This document shows positions 4,862-12,072 of a stretch of 25,540 nt of DNA, piece by piece. How positions within the stretch are numbered: position 1 is the stretch's first letter; the number at the start of each line of letters is the position of its first letter. The stretch covers positions 1-25,540 of the IMG/VR virus record IMGVR_UViG_3300025889_000860; one strand, given 5' to 3'. The notes under the pieces were generated by a model, which worked only from the letters and a program-made list of their open reading frames with translations, was not told the DNA's origin and did no database searches. This DNA is from a virus. The position numbers were made by a program, and so were the translations under genes.

Positions 4862-5566
4862 ATGTCTAAAAAACCTGCTAGTAAAAACTACTTTACTCAG
4901 GAGACTGAAAATGCTATAGTACTGTATAACAGTATTACTGACCCTGTTTTAAAAAGTAAAATATATGAAGATAAAATTCATTATGCTTTTTTTAAACTTA
5001 CTCAAAATATAATCCATACATTTAAGTTTTACCATACTGAAGTAGAGAATTTAGAACACTTACAACACGAGATAATCGTGTTTTTACTTTCTAAAATTCA
5101 TCTCTTTAATCCTCAAAATGGGGCTAAAGCTTATTCTTACTTTGGTACTATTGTAAAACGATGGTGTATATTATATAATGAAAAAAATTATAAAAGTAAA
5201 ACTAGTAAAACATCTGTAGATGAATTAGCAAAAGACGATTCATATTCATATACATTAGAATCATCTGAATTAGATGATAAATTATCTTTTTTTATGAATA
5301 GATATGTTGAGTTTGTTAGTGTTAATATTTATGTAATTTTTCCTAAAGGGAATGACGCTAAAATAGCAGATGCTATATTAGAATTATTTCGAAAAAGAGA
5401 TAATATAGATGTTTTTAATAAAAAAGCATTATACATCTATATCCATGAAATGATTCCTGATGCTAAAACTCCTAAAATCACTAAAATAGCTGGAGTGTTA
5501 TATAATGTATTTAAAAAGAATTATTTATTTTACCTAGAACAAGGTTATATAGATTTCCAACTCTAG
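4862..5566 (+). CDS. 55: Late-transcription sigma factor, gp55-like (234 aa)
   Basis: Start chosen at ATG 4862 (MSKKPASKNYFTQETENAIV), two bases after the previous stop; a longer frame from 4751 would run inside the upstream gene. The N-terminus Y-F-T-Q-E-T-E-x-A-I, the middle region (FLLSKIHLFNPQNGAKAYSY, then FGTIVKRW) and the segment FNKKALYIYIHEM match the sigma70 region-2-like layout of T4-family gp55. T4 gp55 is shorter (185 aa). T4 gp55 redirects host RNA polymerase to late promoters with a minimal TATAAATA core. Its position just before the structural module fits. An intragenic hairpin followed by T residues lies at 5064-5082. Confidence 0.75.
   Translation: MSKKPASKNYFTQETENAIVLYNSITDPVLKSKIYEDKIHYAFFKLTQNIIHTFKFYHTEVENLEHLQHEIIVFLLSKIHLFNPQNGAKAYSYFGTIVKRWCILYNEKNYKSKTSKTSVDELAKDDSYSYTLESSELDDKLSFFMNRYVEFVSVNIYVIFPKGNDAKIADAILELFRKRDNIDVFNKKALYIYIHEMIPDAKTPKITKIAGVLYNVFKKNYLFYLEQGYIDFQL
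5064..5082 (+). other. 7-bp stem-loop with following T run inside gp55-like gene
   Basis: AACACGA (5064-5070) pairs with TCGTGTT (5076-5082) around GATAA and is followed by TTTAC. It resembles a short intrinsic terminator on the coding strand, placed about 200 bases into the late sigma gene. The T run is short, so attenuation is only a possibility. Confidence 0.35.
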
Positions 5567-5576
5567 TTGATATCTA

Positions 5577-5585
5577 TATTTATAA
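5577..5585 (+). promoter_or_regulatory. TATTTATAA motif with exact TATAAATA (candidate late promoter)
   Basis: TATTTATAA at 5577-5585 overlaps an exact forward TATAAATA at 5581-5588, the T4 late promoter core. It lies directly after the gp55-like gene and 10 nt before the first gene of the structural run. If it acts as in T4, the transcript would begin at or very near the ATG at 5596. Confidence 0.5.
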
Positions 5586-5595
5586 ATAAAATAAT

Positions 5596-5934
5596 ATGAG
5601 TAATTTAGAATCAAACGTATTTGGTAAGAAAAAATTCTCTGATCTTCTTAAAGAAATTTATGATAATCAAAAGAAAAAAGAACAACAAATCACAGCTTTA
5701 ATAGGTGAATTAAAACCACTTATTAATGATATTGGTGATGCTACTTTAATTGTTCCCCTAATTAAAGAATACATGGAATTAGGTATTAAAAATGATGAAC
5801 AATTAATTAAAATGGCCACCATTATCCAACGAGCTTTAGCTTCGGGTAAATCAGAAGAAGAAGGATTTGGAATGACTGAAGAAGAAAAAGCTCAATTATT
5901 ATCTGAAGTTAAAAAATTTAACTCTAAAGACTAA
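5596..5934 (+). CDS. Hypothetical helical protein preceding the baseplate genes (112 aa)
   Basis: Charged helical protein: MSNLESNVFGKKKFSDLLKE, a helical core with D-A-T-L-I-V-P-L-I-K-E-Y-M, and an acidic tail GFGMTEEEKAQLLSEVKKFN. No family recognised. Its stop overlaps the start of the gp5-like hub gene (TAATG). Location suggests a tail or baseplate assembly role. T4 gp33, the late co-activator, has the same length, but I see no similarity in sequence, so I do not assign it. Confidence 0.6.
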   Translation: MSNLESNVFGKKKFSDLLKEIYDNQKKKEQQITALIGELKPLINDIGDATLIVPLIKEYMELGIKNDEQLIKMATIIQRALASGKSEEEGFGMTEEEKAQLLSEVKKFNSKD

Positions 5935-7175
5935 TGAGTAATCCATATGGGAAATTTGGCTTCCCAGCCATGACTAATAATGCTCTAGGTAATAAATCCT
6001 CAGATAAATCTAATAAATCTAGTACTGATTCTTTTATAGTTAGAGTAATTAGTATTAATCTTACTACTAATGAAGGATTTACCCAAGTAGGAGTTATTAA
6101 TGGGGAGCGTATTAGTAGTAAAGGAATACCAACTGGTAAAATTATTACTAATATATTTCCTGCTGATCCTTATAGAAAAATAATTCCTTTAGTTAATGAA
6201 TTTGTAAAAGTATCATATATTATAGCCCCTAACACAACTGGAGGGCAATTTGTTTATAGTTCTCCTCTTTCATTATATGGTATAGCCTCAATAAATGTTA
6301 ACCCATCACCTACCCCATTAAATAATAATACTCCAGATTCTCAAACTGTAGATTATGCCCAATCATTTAATGGCGCTGTTAATATAGTACCTAATACAGA
6401 TACTGAGTTAAATTATAATTCTCCAAATCAATTAGAAAATTCTACATTTATAGAACGTAGTAATATTCACCCATTATTACCTTTTGAAGGAGATGTTTTA
6501 TATGAAAGCAGATGGGGAAGCAGTATTCGGTTTGGTAGTACAGTTAAATCAAAAAACCCATGGTCAAAATCAGGAATAAATGGAGATCCTATTACTATTA
6601 TAAGGAACGGGCAAAATCCTAATTCTAATGATTTTGGAGCTGAGCCTATTATTGAAGATATAAAACAAGATTTAGCTTCAATTTATTTAACTTCTACTCA
6701 ACAATTAGAAAATTTTAGTTTAGCTAATGAAAATTTTATTTCATATACTACCCCACCAATAACTCCTGCTTTTTATTCTAACCCTCAAGTAAATATAAAT
6801 TCTAGTAGAGTAATATTAAACGCTAATTCTGACAGTGTTCTAATCAGTGGAGAAAAATCAGTTGGTTTATCTTCAAATAATAGTATTAATATAGAAGCTA
6901 AACAAATATATTTTGATGGTGTTGATATTAGATTAGGTAGAAAGAATGCTTCCCAAGCTGTTTTAAAAGGAAACGACACTGTAGAATATTTAAAAATGAT
7001 ATTAAATGAATTAAAAAATATAACTGAAGCTTTAAAAATAATTCAAGATTGGCCAGCTGGAGCCCCAGTCCCTAATTCAGTAATATTAACTGTAGCTAAT
7101 TCATCTCAAAAAGTATTTGAAGACATTTATAATAATATAGATAGTATTAAATCTAATTTTGTAAAAACAATTTAA
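5934..7175 (+). CDS. 5: Baseplate hub/spike protein, gp5-like without lysozyme (413 aa)
   Basis: The N-terminal part (about 35-125) is beta-rich and compatible with the gp5 OB fold. The middle carries FEGDVLYESRWGSSIRFGST (about 185-205), K-N-P-W-S, G-D-P-I-T-I-I-R-N-G-Q and D-L-A-S-I-Y-L-T-S-T, a signature of myoviral baseplate spike proteins. About 285-345 is a repeated beta series (INSSRVILNANSDSVLISGE, then SINIEAKQIYFDGVDIRLGR), as in the C-terminal beta-helix of gp5/gpV. No lysozyme domain is inserted; the next gene supplies a GH19 enzyme. It probably forms the trimeric membrane-puncturing tip under the tail tube. Confidence 0.75.
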   Translation: MSNPYGKFGFPAMTNNALGNKSSDKSNKSSTDSFIVRVISINLTTNEGFTQVGVINGERISSKGIPTGKIITNIFPADPYRKIIPLVNEFVKVSYIIAPNTTGGQFVYSSPLSLYGIASINVNPSPTPLNNNTPDSQTVDYAQSFNGAVNIVPNTDTELNYNSPNQLENSTFIERSNIHPLLPFEGDVLYESRWGSSIRFGSTVKSKNPWSKSGINGDPITIIRNGQNPNSNDFGAEPIIEDIKQDLASIYLTSTQQLENFSLANENFISYTTPPITPAFYSNPQVNINSSRVILNANSDSVLISGEKSVGLSSNNSINIEAKQIYFDGVDIRLGRKNASQAVLKGNDTVEYLKMILNELKNITEALKIIQDWPAGAPVPNSVILTVANSSQKVFEDIYNNIDSIKSNFVKTI

Positions 7176-7176
7176 T

Positions 7177-8355
7177 ATGCAAACTATTGGAAAATTTGAT
7201 ATAGAAGAAGCAATAAGACTATATAAAGAAAGTTTTATTGGGAAATCACACCCTGTTTCTTCAATATTTGAAGATAGTTTACGTTTAGTTTTAAATAAAG
7301 CTCAAAATGATAAAAATATAACTAATGTAATAAGATTAGCTTATCTATTAGGAACAGCCGCTATAGAGAGTGGTTATTCTTTACAAAGATGGGAAGCTGA
7401 TTTTGTATGTGGGCCTAAAGGAATACCATACGGCCCAAAAGGGCCATGTCAAAGTGCTCTTAACTATTACCGTAGCACAAAAGGTGGTAAATTAAATTAT
7501 TATACTCTTGGTTTAGATTCTAGAGGATTTCCTTATTTTGGTCGTGGTCTTATTCAATTAACGGGTAAAGAAAACTATGAAAAATACGGAACAGGTGTAA
7601 AAAATGGTAAACCAATTAAAGATTACACTAATTTTATTGGTGTAAATCTTGCGGATAATCCTGAATTAGCTTTAACAAATGATAATAGTTATGCTATTGC
7701 TATTGCTTATATGATAGAGAGAAAAACTTTTCAATTTGCTGAACAAAATAATTTTGCTGCGGCTAGAAAGAGTGTTAAAGGTAATAGTGAAGGATTTGAA
7801 GCTGTTAGAGATGTATCTCTTGCTTGGAAAAAAATTATAGAAGATCTTATTAAAAAATACCGAGAAACACCTAATTGGTATGGTGAAGAATTAAGACCTA
7901 TAACAGCATCTGTTACTATAATCAACAGTGAAACTAATGAATTTATTAAAAAACCAAAAATTGAACCTCTTCTTACTATTAATGAAATAACTCCAATCAC
8001 GTCTAAAGACCCTAGAAAAGAAAATTTATATACTGATGGAGAAATAGAGTTAGCATATTCTTTAAATCCTCCAACTGTTGGGAATTACCAAATACCTTAT
8101 ACTGGGTATTATCATATAAATAACCCTAAAGATCCTGGAGTACCATACACTGGAAGAACCTGGTATTCTATACAATCTGATACTACTACAACTTCTACTG
8201 GAAATATAATTACAAATCTTTCTCAACTCCCTATAACTGAATCAGAAAAATTATATCTTATAGATGAATCATTTTTACCAAGTGGTGCTAAATTATTACA
8301 AAAACAATTACTTAAAGAAATGGAAAGAGGATACCCTTCAATGAAAAATTTTTAA
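7177..8355 (+). CDS. Tail-associated GH19-type lysozyme/chitinase-like protein (392 aa)
   Basis: Residues 45-230 match the glycoside hydrolase 19 fold. AYLLGTAAIESGY carries the likely catalytic E64, with E73 in QRWEADF as the second acid, and YFGRGLIQLTGKENYEKYG (120-138) is the conserved substrate-cleft motif. Phage GH19 enzymes cleave peptidoglycan glycan strands. The C-terminal 150 residues are T/P/N-rich without an obvious domain and may attach to the baseplate. It starts one base after the gp5-like gene, and I infer it does the infection-time wall-cutting that a gp5-embedded lysozyme does in T4. An endolysin role at cell exit is the alternative; no signal peptide or holin partner is adjacent. 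Confidence 0.8.
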   Translation: MQTIGKFDIEEAIRLYKESFIGKSHPVSSIFEDSLRLVLNKAQNDKNITNVIRLAYLLGTAAIESGYSLQRWEADFVCGPKGIPYGPKGPCQSALNYYRSTKGGKLNYYTLGLDSRGFPYFGRGLIQLTGKENYEKYGTGVKNGKPIKDYTNFIGVNLADNPELALTNDNSYAIAIAYMIERKTFQFAEQNNFAAARKSVKGNSEGFEAVRDVSLAWKKIIEDLIKKYRETPNWYGEELRPITASVTIINSETNEFIKKPKIEPLLTINEITPITSKDPRKENLYTDGEIELAYSLNPPTVGNYQIPYTGYYHINNPKDPGVPYTGRTWYSIQSDTTTTSTGNIITNLSQLPITESEKLYLIDESFLPSGAKLLQKQLLKEMERGYPSMKNF

Positions 8356-8358
8356 ATT

Positions 8359-9438
8359 ATGAACCCTAATCAAACTTTATTTCCATTATCTTCTTCAGCT
8401 ATTCCACCAAATCCTAAAGATTTACCTAAAATATTAATATCATCAGATGGTTTTGAATCTCAAGAAATAGTAACTATTAAAGGAGATGGGTCATTAAAAG
8501 AAGATTTAGGAGTAATTTCTTTAGTACCAACAAATATTGCTTTAGAAAAAGATAAAATTAAAGCATCCCAATTAAACACAGATCAAATTAAAGAACTTTC
8601 TAAAGGAAATAAAGGAGCTGATTATTTTATTCAAGAACGTTTATCTAACCAAATAATAACTATTAAATCTACTTTAATTCCCTCTATATTGACCATGATA
8701 GCATCTTTTGGGATAACTAATGCTTCTGATTTACTAACCCAAAAACCAGATAAAGTTAAAGATGTTATATCTAATAGATCTAAACTCCCTGATACGATAC
8801 TTATAGAAACTTTAATAAATAAAAAAAATAAATTAGTTAAACAATTAAATAATACTTTTAAAATAATAGATAATACTACTAAAGCTTTAGGCATATCAGG
8901 AGGTATTATAGAGGGATTAAGTATAACATATATTACTTTAAAAAATATTCCTATCCCTACTTCAACAGGAGTACCTGGTGTCCCTGGATTACCAGTGAAT
9001 ACTATATTAAATATTCAAGATAATAAAGATAATCTTGATCAACTTATAAATAAATCAGAAAAAAATAATACTAATATATCCTCTAATTTAACATTACTAA
9101 AACAAGTTCTTATTCCTGCTCTTCAATTATTAAATTTACTTGATAAATTAATTGAAAATCATTATCCTGGTATTGATCAAGAACAAATATCTTTACAGCT
9201 CACAGATTTAACTATTAAACAATCTCAACAATTATCTCCTATAGTAACTAATATTAATGGATTTGAAATGAAAGTTGAAACTGAAGAAACTAATAAACCT
9301 TTAAAACGTAGAAGAGCAGTTGCTATTAATAAAAAAGGAGTTAGAGTATTAGAAGGAGATTGGTCTTTTAGTTCAATTGATCAAATATTAATTGATGAAC
9401 TTGTATTTTATATTCAACAGAATAATTTAAAAGCTTAA
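8359..9438 (+). CDS. Putative baseplate/virion structural protein (359 aa)
   Basis: Long helical middle (about 75-275) with repeated N/K/L/I-rich helices, a proline-glycine turn (PIPTSTGVPGVPGLPVN) and a compact C-terminal domain. That domain contains N-G-F-E-M-K-V-E-T, L-K-R-R-R-A-V-A and G-V-R-V-L-E-G-D-W-S-F (about 305-345). Such an ending is seen in uncharacterised virion proteins of marine myoviruses. It lies between the GH19 lysozyme and gp25, within the baseplate set and four bases from the previous stop, so a hub or wedge component is the likely role. It is far too short to be a tape measure. Confidence 0.6.
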   Translation: MNPNQTLFPLSSSAIPPNPKDLPKILISSDGFESQEIVTIKGDGSLKEDLGVISLVPTNIALEKDKIKASQLNTDQIKELSKGNKGADYFIQERLSNQIITIKSTLIPSILTMIASFGITNASDLLTQKPDKVKDVISNRSKLPDTILIETLINKKNKLVKQLNNTFKIIDNTTKALGISGGIIEGLSITYITLKNIPIPTSTGVPGVPGLPVNTILNIQDNKDNLDQLINKSEKNNTNISSNLTLLKQVLIPALQLLNLLDKLIENHYPGIDQEQISLQLTDLTIKQSQQLSPIVTNINGFEMKVETEETNKPLKRRRAVAINKKGVRVLEGDWSFSSIDQILIDELVFYIQQNNLKA

Positions 9439-9447
9439 TTAACCCTA

Positions 9448-9456
9448 TATTTATAA
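9448..9456 (+). promoter_or_regulatory. TATTTATAA motif (leader element)
   Basis: TATTTATAA followed by TC, only four bases before the ATG at 9461. At this distance it cannot be a conventional -10 element for that gene. Either the motif acts at mRNA level or this copy serves downstream genes. Confidence 0.35.
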
Positions 9457-9460
9457 TCAT

Positions 9461-9793
9461 ATGAAAACAGATATATTAAAAAAATTAATTAAAGAGGCTG
9501 TACGAGAAGCAATTCAAGAAGAATTAAAAGATATTCTTTTAGAATCTATTCGTTCACCAAAAACAATCGTAAAGGAATCTATCCAAACAATAGATACTCC
9601 TAAACCCACATTTACTCAACCTACAATGGATGCAAGAAAAGCTTATATGGATGTAATGAACGAAACATCTTTAAGTTTTACTTCACGTGACGCTCAAACT
9701 TTTAATCCTAAAAGTGTAGATCCAATTAATGGGAATTTAGGAAATGGTGAAGTAGGAATGGATCAAATTATGTCTTTAATGAATAATAAATAA
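9461..9793 (+). CDS. Hypothetical virion assembly protein (110 aa)
   Basis: The N-terminal 30 residues form a charged amphipathic helix (MKTDILKKLIKEAVREAIQE). A proline- and threonine-rich linker follows, then a conserved-looking tail segment P-T-M-D-A-R-K-A-Y-M-D-V-M-N-E-T. No enzyme motif. It directly precedes gp25 with a TAATG overlap, so expression with the baseplate wedge is expected. The terminal helix could be a docking or scaffold element. Family not recognised. Confidence 0.6.
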   Translation: MKTDILKKLIKEAVREAIQEELKDILLESIRSPKTIVKESIQTIDTPKPTFTQPTMDARKAYMDVMNETSLSFTSRDAQTFNPKSVDPINGNLGNGEVGMDQIMSLMNNK

Positions 9794-10197
9794 TGGCTTT
9801 TAGCCCTCAACAAATAGCACCTATTGATTTTGATGCAAGTATTGCAGTAGGGGTAAATCTTCCTTTAAATGGACCTGCTGTTTTTACATCAAATTATCAA
9901 ACTAAAGATGCTATAAAAAACAATTTAATTAATTTTTTCCTTACTAACCCAGGTGAAAGACCTTTAAATCCTCTATTTGGAGGGGGCTTACGAGCTTTTG
10001 TATTTGAACAAATTACATTAGATAATTTAACTACTTTAAGAGAAGACGTTAATGAAAAACTTCAAATATATTTTCCTAATATTATAGTTGAAAGTCTTGT
10101 TGTAACTGGAGATAATGATAATAATCAAGTAAATGTAACTCTTAAATATAGTGTTTTAAATACAAATATTAATGATACCCTAGAAATTGAATTCTAA
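9793..10197 (+). CDS. 25: Baseplate wedge protein gp25-like (134 aa)
   Basis: A near family-length match to T4 gp25 (132 aa) and phage P2 gpW. It carries the diagnostic segment N-P-G-E-R-P-L-N-P-L-F-G-G-G-L (about 54-68), preceded by the helix AIKNNLINFFLT and followed by beta strands ending DTLEIEF. The gp25/gpW family (Pfam GPW_gp25) forms the part of the wedge that contacts the tail sheath and primes its polymerisation. It lies two bases before the gp6-like gene, the usual gp25-gp6 pairing in contractile-tail systems. Confidence 0.9.
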   Translation: MAFSPQQIAPIDFDASIAVGVNLPLNGPAVFTSNYQTKDAIKNNLINFFLTNPGERPLNPLFGGGLRAFVFEQITLDNLTTLREDVNEKLQIYFPNIIVESLVVTGDNDNNQVNVTLKYSVLNTNINDTLEIEF

Positions 10198-10199
10198 AA

Positions 10200-12044
10200 A
10201 TGGCTACAACAAATAGAGATATAAAATATATTAATCGTGATTTTTCTGATTTCAGACAACGATTAATTGAATTTAGTAAAACTTACTTCCCACAAACATA
10301 TAATGATTTTTCTGAAGCATCCCCAGGAATGATGTTTATGGAACAAGTGTCATATGTAGGTGATGTTTTAAGTTTTTATTTAGATAATCAATTTCAAGAA
10401 ACTTTTATTCAATATGCTCAACAAACAAATAATATATTTGAATTAGCATATATGTTTGGTTATAAACCAAAAATAACAGGAGCAGCCCAAGTAACTTTAG
10501 ATTTTTATCAACAATTACCAGCTAAACAAATTGGAGCTGATTATTTTCCTGATTATGATTATGCTATAACCATTAATGAAAATACTACAGCTACATCAGT
10601 GAATGGGATTTCTTTTTTAATTCAAGATAAAATTGATTTTTCTATATCAAGTTCTCAAGATCCAACTGAAATAACTATTTTTCAAGTATCAAATAATATC
10701 CCTCAATATTATCTTTTAAAGAAAAGTAGAAATGCTATTTCATCCACAATAAACACTATTAATTTTAATTTTAATGATCCTATTCCTTATAATACTGTTA
10801 CTTTAAGTACTAATAATTTTATTAAAATATTAGATGTTATAGATTCTGATGGTAATATATGGTATGAAGTAGATCATTTAGGACAAGAAATGGTATTAAA
10901 TCCTATTAAAAATACTAATATAAATGATCCTAATAAAACAGATAATACTCCTTATTTATTAAGACTTAAAAAAGTAGCTAGACGATTTACTACTAGAATT
11001 ACATCTCCAACAACAATTGCTTTACAATTTGGAGCTGGATCTCCATCTGATATAACTGAAGAAATAACTCCTAATGCTGATAATGTTGGTTTAGGTTTAC
11101 CTTTTAAACAAGATAAATTAACAGCGGCTTATTCTCCTGTTAATTTTTTATACACAAACACATATGGTATAGCACCTTCAAATACTACTTTAACAGTAAG
11201 ATATTTAACTGGTGGTGGAGTTTCATCAAATGTAAGTGCTAATACTTTAACAATATTAAACACTGGTAATACTAAATTTAATAATATTAATTTAAACCCT
11301 ACTATTGCTAATTATATTTTTAACTCATTAGCTGTTAATAATGATGAAGCTGCTAGTGGAGGTAGTGCTGGTGATACTGTTGAACAAATCCGCCAAAATT
11401 CTCTAGCATTAATAGCATCCCAACAACGTTCAGTAACCGCTGATGATTATTTAGTTAGAGCTTTAAGTATGCCCTCAAATTATGGTTCTGTTACTAAAGC
11501 TTATATTGAACAACCTAAATTAACTGATAATCAAGTTTCTACAGTTGAAACTTTAAATTTATATGTTTTATCACAAAACACATTAGGACAACTAGATAAT
11601 GCTACTGAAACTTTAAAAAATAATTTAAGAACTTATATTTCTCAATATAGAGTAATTGGAGATAATATTGAAATTAGAGATGCTTTTATAATAAACATAG
11701 CTATTGAGTTTGAAATTATAGTTTTACCTGAGTATAATAATAATGAAGTATTATTAAATTGTATAACAGCATTAAAAAATTATTTTAATATTTCTAACTG
11801 GCAAATTAATCAACCTATTTTATTAAGAGATCTTTATATTTTATTAGACAAAATTAAAGGAGTTCAAACCGTTAAAAATATTTATATTACTAACAAAGCA
11901 GGAACTACTTCAGGTTACTCACAATATGCTTATGATATAACAGGAGCTACACAAAATCAAATAATTTACCCTTCATTAGATCCTAGTATTTTTGAAGTAA
12001 AATATCCTAATAATGATATTAAAGGTAAAGTAGTTCCTTTATAA
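10200..12044 (+). CDS. 6: Baseplate wedge protein gp6-like (614 aa)
   Basis: It begins MATTNRDIKYINRDFSDFRQ and continues F-S-E-A-S-P-G-M-M-F-M-E-Q-V-S-Y-V-G-D-V-L-S-F-Y-L-D (about 41-66), the characteristic N-terminus of T4-like gp6. The baseplate_J-like core follows, with E-Q-I-R-Q-N-S-L-A-L-I-A-S-Q-Q-R-S-V-T-A-D-D-Y (about 395-418). Length is close to T4 gp6 (660 aa). gp6 dimers form the iris of the baseplate wedge and connect hub to periphery. It lies directly after gp25 and is followed by a short gap with the TATTTATAA motif. Confidence 0.9.
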   Translation: MATTNRDIKYINRDFSDFRQRLIEFSKTYFPQTYNDFSEASPGMMFMEQVSYVGDVLSFYLDNQFQETFIQYAQQTNNIFELAYMFGYKPKITGAAQVTLDFYQQLPAKQIGADYFPDYDYAITINENTTATSVNGISFLIQDKIDFSISSSQDPTEITIFQVSNNIPQYYLLKKSRNAISSTINTINFNFNDPIPYNTVTLSTNNFIKILDVIDSDGNIWYEVDHLGQEMVLNPIKNTNINDPNKTDNTPYLLRLKKVARRFTTRITSPTTIALQFGAGSPSDITEEITPNADNVGLGLPFKQDKLTAAYSPVNFLYTNTYGIAPSNTTLTVRYLTGGGVSSNVSANTLTILNTGNTKFNNINLNPTIANYIFNSLAVNNDEAASGGSAGDTVEQIRQNSLALIASQQRSVTADDYLVRALSMPSNYGSVTKAYIEQPKLTDNQVSTVETLNLYVLSQNTLGQLDNATETLKNNLRTYISQYRVIGDNIEIRDAFIINIAIEFEIIVLPEYNNNEVLLNCITALKNYFNISNWQINQPILLRDLYILLDKIKGVQTVKNIYITNKAGTTSGYSQYAYDITGATQNQIIYPSLDPSIFEVKYPNNDIKGKVVPL

Positions 12045-12049
12045 CATTA

Positions 12050-12058
12050 TATTTATAA
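12050..12058 (+). promoter_or_regulatory. TATTTATAA motif (candidate late promoter/leader)
   Basis: TATTTATAA followed by TAAAATA, 14 nt before the ATG at 12073, in the 28-bp gap after gp6. The forward octamer TATAATAA is two changes from the T4 late core. Confidence 0.4.
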
Positions 12059-12072
12059 TAAAATATATTTAA

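Noticed and set aside
5596-5934. gp33 late co-activator
   Set aside because: Only the 112-residue length and nearness to gp55 match; the sequence shows no resemblance to T4 gp33.
7731-8000. Open frame on the minus strand opposite the GH19 gene
   Set aside because: It is antisense to a clear enzyme gene, arises from A+T-rich codon bias and shows no motif. The same holds for minus-strand frames at 4372-4560, 6785-6979, 8631-8894, 17179-17409 and 19231-19455.
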